From Ahrensia sp. (GTDB taxonomy: Bacteria > Pseudomonadota > Alphaproteobacteria > Rhizobiales > Rhizobiaceae), in assembly GCA_002706335.1 (NCBI GenBank), contig PAKZ01000039.1, positions 62,001 to 126,000 on the forward strand: a stretch of DNA of 64,000 nucleotides, read 5' to 3'. Numbering within the stretch: the first letter of the stretch is position 1; each line of letters starts with the position of its first letter. The notes beneath the pieces were generated by a model that saw only the letters and a list, made by a program, of their open reading frames with translations, was not told the DNA's origin and searched no databases. The translations under genes were made by a program, and so were the position numbers. This document shows, one piece after another, positions 25,998 to 33,462 of the stretch.

Positions 25998-28900
25998 TCA
26001 CTTCTTCATCTGGTCCTTGAGGGCCGCGAGTTTGGCGAAGGGCGAATCCGGGTCCATCGGCTTTTCGCGGCGCGGCGGCTTGGCCGATGCAAAGGCCTCT
26101 CCCTTGCCGCGCTGGCGGTCGTCGCGCTTGCCGCGGAACTTGCCCTTGCCGCCCTTGTTCCGGTCGTCCCGGCCCTTCTGCTCGCCGTCCGGCCTTTGGC
26201 CGCCGTGATGTTGCCTGCCTTCCTGGCGCTTGCCTTCCTGACGCTGGCCCTGCGGGCGATTGCCGCGCCGGTTGCGGTCGCCGCGCACCTGGTACCAGAC
26301 CATTACCGGCTTCGGCTCCTCGGCCTCTTCCGGCTTTTCGGCAGCCTGTGTCGCGGGTTCTGCCTTCGCCTGTTGGGCGTCAGCCGGTTCCGCCGCTTCC
26401 GCGGTGGCGGCTTCAGGCGCAGGTTCTTCCGGGGCTTCGGGCACTGGCGCTTCCTCGACCGCCGTCCCGGCTGCGGGTTCGGCTGCCGCCGCTTCCATCC
26501 CCTCCGTCGCGGGCGGCGCGGCGTCCGCCTGCGCAGCTTCTTCCGCAGGGGCGGCCTCTTCGGCGGGCGCTGTTTCCGCCGGCGCTGGCGCATTGGCTGC
26601 CTTCAGCGCGGCAAGCTTTGCCTCAAACTCGGCGGGCTCCACCTTGTCGTGGCGATAACCGAGGCTGCCCAGGACCGCTTCCATGTCTTCGGCGGTCGCG
26701 CCCAGGATCGACATCATTGCGGGCGTGACGAAGAAACGTCCCCCGCCGACGGCGCCTTCGGGCAACGCGCCGGATCCTTCGCGCCATTGCAAGGCGGGGC
26801 GGATCAGGTCGGCGAGCCGTTCCAGGATGTCGACGCGCACGGCGCGCGATCCCAGATGACGATAGCCGGCGAGCTTGTAGAAGGCCGTATCGAAAGCAGG
26901 ATCGGGCACCAGAGAGGTGCGGCCGGTCGACAGGAGATGGACAACGTCGCCGTAGCCCGGCTTGTCCTTGCCGTCATTCTGCAGTGCCCAAAGCAGGGTC
27001 AAGAGACCCGCCGGGGCCGGCTTGATCAGGGCCGGCACGAAAATGTGGTAGAAGCCGAAGCGGGCGCCATAGCGACGCAATGCGGCGCGGCCGTCCTGGT
27101 CGAGCGACTTGATCTCGTCGGCGATATCGCGGCGCGGCACGATTCCGAAATTCTCGATCAGGCGGAAGCCGATGCCGCGCGCGATGCCGGACAATTCATC
27201 GGCAAGGCCCAGATCGACCAGCGGCTTGAGGTGCGTCTCGATGTGATGGGCGACGAAGCGCTCGGCGCGCGCGGCGACCCTGTCGCGGGCGGGGCCGGTC
27301 AGCTGTTCGTCGGCGAGCAGGATGACGCGCGGCTTCAGCCATTCCTCGGTCGGGGAAAGCGTCGCCACCGGCTGGCCGAGCCAGCGCAGCACGCCGTCCG
27401 CGCCGAGCGCGAAGTCGCCATTTGGGGCGGCGGCGAACCGGTCGGCGCGCTTCTCGAATTCCGTGGCCAGCGCTTTCGCGGCCGCGGCCTTCACCGCCTT
27501 GGCGTCCTCGCCCTCGGCGGATTTGTCCGCCGAAAACCGGAACCCGTCGAGCTGGCCGACATGGTGGCCTTCCACCGATACATCGCCGCCCGGGCTGATT
27601 TCTGCTTCCATGTTCACATTCTCTCGCAGCCGCTTCATGAGCACGGATGTCCTGCGGTCTACGAAGCGTTTCGTCAACCTGTCATGCAGGGCATCGGACA
27701 GCTTGTCCTCGATCGCACGCGTCTTTTCCTGCCAGTGTAGCGGATCGGCAAGCCATCCGGGCCGGTTCGCGACATAAGTCCAGGTGCGAATCTGGGCAAT
27801 ACGCGCCGACAGCGTGTCTATCTCCCCGTCGGCCCGATCGGCCCGCATGACCTGCTCGGCCATGTAGTCCTCGTCGACATGGCCGCGCCGCACCAGGTCG
27901 AAGAAGATCTGCGAAATGATGTCGGCATGCTGGGCCGGCGCGATCTTGCGGTAATCGGGCAGCATGCAGGCTTCCCAAAGCAGCGAGACCTGTTCTCGTC
28001 CGCCGCAGATGTCGACGACGGCCATGTCACGCGCGAGGAATTCCAGCGCCCGCTGGTCGATGGCGGGAAGCGCCTTGGTCAGTCCCGGGATCTGCGGCGG
28101 CGTTTCCAGCGAATGGCGCAGATCGGCGATGGAGGAAAAATCAAGTGCGCGCGATCGCCATTGCAGCACTTTCACCGGATCGAACTCATGCGACTCGATC
28201 CGTTCGACCGTCTCGTCGCCGAGCGGGTGGGCATAGCCTGAGACGCCGAACGTGCCGTCGCGCATGTGGCGTCCGGCACGGCCCGCGATCTGGCCCATCT
28301 CGGCCGGCGACAGGTCGCGGAAGGCGTAGCCGTCGAATTTGCGCAATTGGGCGAAGGCGACATGGTCGACATCGAGATTGAGCCCCATCCCGATGGCGTC
28401 GGTGGCGACAAGATATTCGACGTCACCATTCTGGTAGAGCTCGACCTGGGCGTTGCGGGTGCGCGGACTGAGCGCGCCCATGACGACCGCCGCGCCGCCG
28501 CGCTGACGGCGGATCAGCTCGGCGATGCCGTAAACCTCGTCGGCGGAGAAGGCGACGATGGCCGTGCGCCGGGGCAGGCGTGTGATCTTCTTGGACCCTG
28601 CATAGGCGAGATGAGACAGGCGGGGCCGGGAAACGATGTCGATGCCGGGCATCAGCGAGCGCAGGATGCCGGTCATCGTGCCGGCGCCGAGCAGCAGCGT
28701 TTCCTCGCGGCCCCGGACATTGAGAATGCGGTCGGTGAAGATGTGCCCGCGTTCCAGGTCGCCGGCGATCTGCACCTCGTCTATGGCGACGAAGGCGGCG
28801 TTGGTCTCCGACGGCATCGCCTCGACCGTGCAGACCGAATAGCGCGCCTTCGGCGGAACGATCTTTTCCTCGCCGGTGATCAGCGCCACGTTGGCGCTGC

Positions 28901-29084
28901 CGACCTTTTCGGCGACGCGGCCATAGACCTCACGCGCCAGCAGCCGCAACGGCAGGCCGATGACGCCGCTCGAATGCGCCACCATCCGCTCGATCGCATA
29001 GTGGGTCTTGCCTGTATTCGTCGGCCCGAGGACCGCCTTGACGGTGTGGCCGGTGAAAATGTCGGAGGGCATTGACTCTTTCAT
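25998..29084 (-). CDS. Suv3-like DExH-box RNA helicase
   Basis: 1028 residues from the ATG at 29084 (MKESMPSD); an ATG at 29072 is equally possible. Helicase domain 1 carries Walker A GPTNTGKT and DEVQ in AIDEVQIAGDLERGH; domain 2 carries TDAIGMGLNLDVDHV and GQIAGRAGRHMRDG. The order matches mitochondrial Suv3 and its alphaproteobacterial relatives. The last 200 residues are low-complexity (Ala/Glu/Pro-rich, then Gly/Arg/Lys-rich) and probably disordered and RNA-binding. Substrate unknown; RNA turnover is inferred from the family. Confidence 0.9.
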   Translation of the reverse strand: MKESMPSDIFTGHTVKAVLGPTNTGKTHYAIERMVAHSSGVIGLPLRLLAREVYGRVAEKVGSANVALITGEEKIVPPKARYSVCTVEAMPSETNAAFVAIDEVQIAGDLERGHIFTDRILNVRGREETLLLGAGTMTGILRSLMPGIDIVSRPRLSHLAYAGSKKITRLPRRTAIVAFSADEVYGIAELIRRQRGGAAVVMGALSPRTRNAQVELYQNGDVEYLVATDAIGMGLNLDVDHVAFAQLRKFDGYAFRDLSPAEMGQIAGRAGRHMRDGTFGVSGYAHPLGDETVERIESHEFDPVKVLQWRSRALDFSSIADLRHSLETPPQIPGLTKALPAIDQRALEFLARDMAVVDICGGREQVSLLWEACMLPDYRKIAPAQHADIISQIFFDLVRRGHVDEDYMAEQVMRADRADGEIDTLSARIAQIRTWTYVANRPGWLADPLHWQEKTRAIEDKLSDALHDRLTKRFVDRRTSVLMKRLRENVNMEAEISPGGDVSVEGHHVGQLDGFRFSADKSAEGEDAKAVKAAAAKALATEFEKRADRFAAAPNGDFALGADGVLRWLGQPVATLSPTEEWLKPRVILLADEQLTGPARDRVAARAERFVAHHIETHLKPLVDLGLADELSGIARGIGFRLIENFGIVPRRDIADEIKSLDQDGRAALRRYGARFGFYHIFVPALIKPAPAGLLTLLWALQNDGKDKPGYGDVVHLLSTGRTSLVPDPAFDTAFYKLAGYRHLGSRAVRVDILERLADLIRPALQWREGSGALPEGAVGGGRFFVTPAMMSILGATAEDMEAVLGSLGYRHDKVEPAEFEAKLAALKAANAPAPAETAPAEEAAPAEEAAQADAAPPATEGMEAAAAEPAAGTAVEEAPVPEAPEEPAPEAATAEAAEPADAQQAKAEPATQAAEKPEEAEEPKPVMVWYQVRGDRNRRGNRPQGQRQEGKRQEGRQHHGGQRPDGEQKGRDDRNKGGKGKFRGKRDDRQRGKGEAFASAKPPRREKPMDPDSPFAKLAALKDQMKK

Positions 29085-29208
29085 GGAGTTCGAATCCGGA
29101 GCGTTCCGGCGGCGGCGAGCCCGAGAGAGGACGATACACGCCTTTAACACGTCGATTCGGCAATTACAGGGCGAAAATTACGCGAAACGCGCCCGGTTTT
29201 ACCGCTCG

Positions 29209-29319
29209 GCGGTTGCATTTGTTTACAACTGGAACGAGTCTGGAACGAATCGGCGACGAATCGCTGACTCTCATAGGTTGCAGCTTTGTTCCGTACCAGA
29301 TGTGGTGGTCCGACTGCGC
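29209..29319. repeat. Intergenic direct repeat, copy 1, with 11-bp iterons
   Basis: Shares GTTTAC, GGAAC, an identical core GGAACGAATCGGCGACGAAT (29242-29261) with CGCTGA after it, then TTTGTTC, ACCA and ATGT in the same order with copy 2. Within it GGAACGAGTCT, GGAACGAATCG and GCGACGAATCG follow one another as 11-bp tandem units, each with one GANTC. Confidence 0.75.
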
Positions 29320-29480
29320 CCCTCTACCAGTTCGTGAATCGCCTTCGTGGCAATGTTCCGCTTGACAGCGGGATTCGTTAACATTCGCGAATGACGGCTT
29401 TGCCCAATGGTTTTTGATTCGTTAACGATTTGAATCCTCTTGATTTTTGCAATCTTTTGTTAACCATGTCCCGGCAGGAA

Positions 29481-29595
29481 ATCGGTGTGTTTCGTTTACG
29501 AATGGAACCGAGACGGAACGAATCGGCGACGAATCGCTGATTCCGCCAGTTTCCGGTTTTGTTCTCACCACATGTAGCGGCTTGCCACTGCCTGC
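29481..29595. repeat. Intergenic direct repeat, copy 2, with 11-bp iterons
   Basis: Second copy, offset 273 bp from copy 1 (core at 29515-29534). Two of its three 11-bp units are identical to copy 1; the first has lost its GANTC (GAGAC). The trailing site is GATTC here and GACTC in copy 1, so the GANTC is kept although its middle base differs. Confidence 0.75.
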
Positions 29596-29677
29596 AAGCA
29601 CAACTTTAGCGATTCATTGTGCGCAGTGAACGGCGTTCGACGCGAAACCGTTAACTTTCGGGGGTGGTGCGTCGCTC

Positions 29678-30379
29678 CTACCCGTCCGGTTTCGAGACGG
29701 CATCGATCAACCGGTAGGCGTCCTCGCTGTCCCAGTGCGCGGGCCCGTTCATATTGGCGACGACGCAATTGTTCTCGTCGACCAGCACGGTGACCGGCAG
29801 GCCGAAAGCGAGGCCGGCCTTTTTCATCGTGTTGAAGGCGCCGATGGACGGGTCGTGATAGAAGCCGAGATGTTCGAGACCGATTTCGTCGAAGAAGCCG
29901 CGAGGCTTTTCGTCCGAACCGCCGTCGACCGATATGGCGACGACCTGGAAATCCTTGCCGCCCTTTTCGGCCTGCAGCCGGTCCAGCGCCGGCATTTCCT
30001 CCCGGCAGGGCGCGCACCATGTCGCCCACAGATTGACGAGGCGCGGCTTGCCGGCCGTATCGGCGAGCGTCACCGGATTGCCGTTGCCGTCATTGAAGGA
30101 AAGCGCCGAAAGGTCGTTCGCCTCGGTACGGTTCGCCATGGCGGCGACCTCGCCGGTCAGGAGAGGCTTCAGCGTCTTGCCGGCCTCGATCGCGGCGGCG
30201 CACTGGCCGCCCGAAGCGGAAGCCAGGAACGCGCCATTGCCAGAAAGCATGCCCCTGGCGTATATCCCGGCCGCGCCCGCGACGATGGTTACGCCAATCG
30301 CGATGGCAACGATTTTTCCGGCGGACAGACGGCCAGAGGCCGGCTTCCCGCCACCTGTTTCCGGGGTCTTCTCATTCAT
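29678..30379 (-). CDS. tlpA: TlpA-type membrane-anchored thiol:disulfide interchange protein
   Basis: 233 residues: an N-terminal anchor ([19 protein letters not shown], about 23-41), then a periplasmic thioredoxin fold with Cys122 and Cys125 in [11 protein letters not shown]. TlpA reduces copper-binding cysteines for cytochrome oxidase assembly and supports cytochrome c maturation. Another cysteine (Cys60) and Cys near DENNCVV may form the extra TlpA disulfide. The ATG occupies 30377-30379, overlapping the divergent argH ATG. Confidence 0.9.
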   Translation of the reverse strand: MNEKTPETGGGKPASGRLSAGKIVAIAIGVTIVAGAAGIYARGMLSGNGAFLASASGGQCAAAIEAGKTLKPLLTGEVAAMANRTEANDLSALSFNDGNGNPVTLADTAGKPRLVNLWATWCAPCREEMPALDRLQAEKGGKDFQVVAISVDGGSDEKPRGFFDEIGLEHLGFYHDPSIGAFNTMKKAGLAFGLPVTVLVDENNCVVANMNGPAHWDSEDAYRLIDAVSKPDG

Positions 30380-31790
30380 GTCCGACGATACCAACCAAAA
30401 CGATTCCAACAAGATGTGGGGCGGACGCTTCGCTTCCGGCCCTGCGGCGATCATGGAGGAGATCAACGCTTCCATCGGTTACGACCGCAAGCTCTATGCC
30501 CAGGACATAGAGGGATCGATCGCGCACGCCACCATGCTTTCCGACTGTGACATAATTTCGGGAGACGACCGCGACAAGATCGTTCACGGACTGAACACGA
30601 TCCGGTCAGAGATCGAAAAGGGCGAGTTCACTTTCTCGCGCAAGCTCGAAGACATCCACATGAATATCGAGGCGCGGCTGTCGGAACTGATCGGCCCGGC
30701 GGCCGGACGGCTTCACACGGCGCGTTCGCGCAACGACCAGGTGGCGCTCGATTTCCGCATGTGGGTACGCGGCGAGGCCGAAAAGGCGATGGCGCTTCTG
30801 AAGACGCTAATCGAGACGCTGCTGACACGCGCCGAGGAACACCGTTCCACGGTGATGCCCGGGTTCACGCATCTGCAGACGGCGCAACCGGTCACGTTCG
30901 GCCATCACATGATGGCCTATGTCGAGATGTTTTCGCGCGATCGGTCGCGGATGGCCGATTGTCTCGCCCGCTCGAACGAATGCCCGCTCGGCGCCGCGGC
31001 GCTGGCCGGCACCGGTTTTCCGATCGACCGGCACCAGACGGCGAAGGCGCTCGGTTTCGCAGGACCGACGCGGAACTCCATCGATTCGGTCTCCGACCGC
31101 GATTTCGCGCTGGAATTCATGGCCGCGGCCTCGATCTGCGCGACCCATCTGTCGCGCTTTGCCGAGGAAATCGTCATCTGGTCGACGCCGCAATTCGGCT
31201 TCGTCACCCTGTCGGACGCTTTTTCGACCGGCTCGTCGATCATGCCGCAGAAGAAAAATCCGGATGCCGCCGAGCTGGTGCGCGCCAAGACCGGCCGGAT
31301 CAATGGCGATCTGATCGCGCTTCTGACGGTGATGAAGGGGCTGCCGCTCGCCTATTCGAAGGACATGCAGGAAGACAAGGAAGCCGTGTTCGACGCTGCC
31401 GAGGCGCTGGAACTGGCGCTTGCGGCCATGGCCGGCATGGTGGCCGACCTTACAGTCAACGAAAAGGCGATGCGCGAGGCGGCGGCTTCCGGCTATTCGA
31501 CGGCGACGGATCTCGCTGACTGGCTGGTGCGCGAACTGGGCATTCCGTTCCGTGAGGCGCATCACGTCACGGGCAGGGCCGTGGCGCTGGCCGAACAAAA
31601 GGGCGTGCGGCTCGATCGGCTGTCGCTGGAAGACCTGCGCTCCATCCATGACGGGATCACCGAGGCGATTTTCGACGTGCTGACGGTGAAGAAGTCGGCG
31701 GCCAGCCGCAAGAGTTTCGGCGGCACCGCGCCGCAGGAAGTCGGCCGGCAGATCCGCTATCACCGCAAGAAGCTTTCGAAGGAAGGTTGA
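30378..31790 (+). CDS. argH: Argininosuccinate lyase
   Basis: 470 residues. Splits argininosuccinate to arginine and fumarate in the last step of arginine synthesis. Seen: [20 protein letters not shown], the [16 protein letters not shown] motif and the fumarase-superfamily signature [15 protein letters not shown]. The ATG at 30378 gives the expected short hydrophilic lead (MSDDTNQND) before MWGGRF; the Met of MWGGRF at 30414 is an alternative. It is followed by lptM and lysA. Confidence 0.95.
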   Translation: MSDDTNQNDSNKMWGGRFASGPAAIMEEINASIGYDRKLYAQDIEGSIAHATMLSDCDIISGDDRDKIVHGLNTIRSEIEKGEFTFSRKLEDIHMNIEARLSELIGPAAGRLHTARSRNDQVALDFRMWVRGEAEKAMALLKTLIETLLTRAEEHRSTVMPGFTHLQTAQPVTFGHHMMAYVEMFSRDRSRMADCLARSNECPLGAAALAGTGFPIDRHQTAKALGFAGPTRNSIDSVSDRDFALEFMAAASICATHLSRFAEEIVIWSTPQFGFVTLSDAFSTGSSIMPQKKNPDAAELVRAKTGRINGDLIALLTVMKGLPLAYSKDMQEDKEAVFDAAEALELALAAMAGMVADLTVNEKAMREAAASGYSTATDLADWLVRELGIPFREAHHVTGRAVALAEQKGVRLDRLSLEDLRSIHDGITEAIFDVLTVKKSAASRKSFGGTAPQEVGRQIRYHRKKLSKEG

Positions 31791-31893
31791 GACCGCCCCG
31801 GCGGGGGTGTTCATTTGCGCGGGAGCGCGCTAGGGAAATTCGAGACTTCGGATCCGGCCTGCGTGGCCGGCGGCATCGGAAAAGGTTGAGACC

Positions 31894-32067
31894 ATGGGTT
31901 CCGGCATCACGCGCATTCTTCTTCTCGTGTCGTTCGCCGCGGCGCTCGCCGCTTGTGGCCGCGCCGGCGATCCGGAATTGCCGCCGGCAGCCGCCGCGGC
32001 ACAGAAGGACAAGCCCGCCGACGCTCCGCCGGAAGACCGGCCTTTCATTCTCGATCCGCTGATCTGA
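31894..32067 (+). CDS. lptM: LptM-like small lipoprotein
   Basis: 57 residues. A signal peptide (ITRILLLVSFAAALAAC) ends in the lipobox LAAC with Cys21; a Pro/Ala-rich linker follows and the protein ends RPFILDPLI. This small lipoprotein between argH and lysA is the usual alphaproteobacterial LptM (YifL) arrangement; LptM helps LptD disulfide maturation in E. coli. Assignment rests on context, lipobox and the FILDPL ending. Confidence 0.85.
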   Translation: MGSGITRILLLVSFAAALAACGRAGDPELPPAAAAAQKDKPADAPPEDRPFILDPLI

Positions 32068-32092
32068 TCAGTCCCATTCAAGGCCCAGTCAA

Positions 32093-32119
32093 GTGAACCA
32101 TTTCTAGTATCGCGACGGC
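32093..32119 (+). other. Remnant of the original lysA N-terminus with in-frame TAG
   Basis: GTG-AAC-CAT-TTC-TAG-TAT-CGC (32093-32113) encodes VNHF-stop-YR, then DG, in frame with lysA. Rhizobial LysA proteins as I recall them begin MNHF-x-YR-x-GVL, so the stop replaces a variable position. Confidence 0.7.
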
Positions 32120-33358
32120 GTGCTTTACGCCGAGGACGTGCCGATCCCCGAGATCGCGGCCAAAGTCGGCACGCCTTTCTATTGCTATTCAACCGCGACG
32201 CTGACGCGGCACTACCAGGTCTTCGCCGATGCTTTCGCCGATATCGACGCACTGGTGTGCTACGCGATGAAGGCCAATTCGAACCAGGCCGTGCTGAAGA
32301 CGCTGGCCGAACTGGGGTCGGGCGCCGACGTGGTGTCCGAGGGCGAGTTGCGGCGCGCGCTGGCCGCCGGCATTCCGGCGGAGAAGATCCTGTTTTCCGG
32401 CGTCGGCAAGACGGCGCGAGAGATGGATTTCGCGCTCGCGGCGGGTATCCATTGTTTCAACGTCGAATCCGAGCCTGAGCTGGAACTTCTTTCGGCCCGT
32501 GCGGTCGCGGCGGGCAAGGTGGCCCCGGTCTCGCTGCGCATCAATCCGGATGTCGACGCGAAGACGCATCACAAGATTTCGACGGGCAAGAAGGAAGACA
32601 AGTTCGGCATCGCACGGGTGCGGGCGCGCGAGGTCTATCGCCGCGCGGTAGAACTTCCGGGCCTCCGGGTTGCCGGCATTGACATGCATATCGGCAGCCA
32701 GATTACCGAGTTGCAGCCCTTCGACGACGCTATCCCGGTTCTGACCGAGCTGGTCGAACAATTGCGGGCCGACGGCCACACGATCGACCATATCGATCTC
32801 GGCGGCGGGCTCGGCATCCCTTACCGGAACGACAACGCGCCGCCGCCCTTGCCAACGAATTATGCGGATATCGTCAAGAAGCATATCCGTCCGCTCAACG
32901 TGCAGGCGATCTTCGAGCCGGGCCGCATGATCGCAGGCAATGCCGGCATCCTCATCGCGGAAGTCATCTATGTGAAGTCGGCGGGCGAGAAGAATTTCGT
33001 CATCGTCGACGCGGCGATGAACGATCTGATCCGTCCGACGCTCTATGAGGCCTGGCACGAGATGTTCCCGGTGCGCGAACCGTCGCCCGATGCGCCGCGC
33101 ATGCGCGCGGACATTGTCGGCCCGGTCTGCGAATCGGGCGATTTCCTCGCCAAGGACCGCGACATGGCGGCGCTGGCGGCGGGCGACCTGATCGCCTTCG
33201 GTTCGGCCGGCGCCTATGGCGCGGTGCAGGCGGGCACTTATAATTCGCGGCTGCTGGTGCCGGAAGTGATCGTCAAGGACGACCGCTATCACGTCGCCCG
33301 ACCGCGCCCGACCTATGAAGACCTGATCGGCCTCGACAGCGTGCCGGACTGGTTCTGA
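32120..33358 (+). CDS. lysA: Diaminopimelate decarboxylase
   Basis: 412 residues from GTG at 32120. Decarboxylates meso-diaminopimelate to lysine with PLP. The PLP lysine is in CYAMKANSNQAV; HIGSQITE, IDLGGGLGIPY, EPGRMIAGNAG and GPVCESGDFLAKDR are family motifs. The frame continues upstream to GTG 32093 (with AAGG before it) and would encode the family lead VNHF-x-YRDG, but codon five is TAG (32105-32107). Translation therefore must start at 32120, where no good ribosome-binding site is seen, unless the TAG is an error or is read through. Confidence 0.92.
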   Translation: MLYAEDVPIPEIAAKVGTPFYCYSTATLTRHYQVFADAFADIDALVCYAMKANSNQAVLKTLAELGSGADVVSEGELRRALAAGIPAEKILFSGVGKTAREMDFALAAGIHCFNVESEPELELLSARAVAAGKVAPVSLRINPDVDAKTHHKISTGKKEDKFGIARVRAREVYRRAVELPGLRVAGIDMHIGSQITELQPFDDAIPVLTELVEQLRADGHTIDHIDLGGGLGIPYRNDNAPPPLPTNYADIVKKHIRPLNVQAIFEPGRMIAGNAGILIAEVIYVKSAGEKNFVIVDAAMNDLIRPTLYEAWHEMFPVREPSPDAPRMRADIVGPVCESGDFLAKDRDMAALAAGDLIAFGSAGAYGAVQAGTYNSRLLVPEVIVKDDRYHVARPRPTYEDLIGLDSVPDWF

Positions 33359-33462
33359 CCGTCATCGTCGCGTTCTGACAAAGCTGTGAACGGATTTCTC
33401 GGTTTTCCGCCTCGCCTTTGCCATGAAGAGTGCTACTCTTTCCGTCAGGAGACACGAGGCGC

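Larger units (their letters stand above)
29085..29677. other. Gene-free stretch between helicase and tlpA, rich in GANTC and repeats
   Basis: 593 bp without a supportable gene, lower in GC than its surroundings. It is upstream of the helicase gene and downstream of tlpA, both on the minus strand. It holds two copies of a ~110-bp repeat, two GATTCGTTAAC boxes (29372-29382 and 29416-29426), further TTAAC motifs at 29459 and 29651, and 14 of the 15 GANTC sites counted from 29074 to 29615. I found no tRNA-like fold or convincing small gene. Confidence 0.75.

Noticed and set aside
25851-27740. A 629-codon open frame on the plus strand
   Set aside because: Antisense to the helicase gene; Leu/Arg/Gly-rich low-complexity translation mirrors the repetitive helicase tail.
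29085-29677. Chromosomal replication origin
   Set aside because: GANTC density and AT-rich boxes are suggestive, but I see no convincing DnaA boxes and none of the usual origin neighbours (hemE, parAB, dnaA, repABC) in the window.
29934-30377. N-terminal extension of argH
   Set aside because: It would run through the whole of tlpA on the other strand; ArgH family length and motif position agree with a start at 30378.
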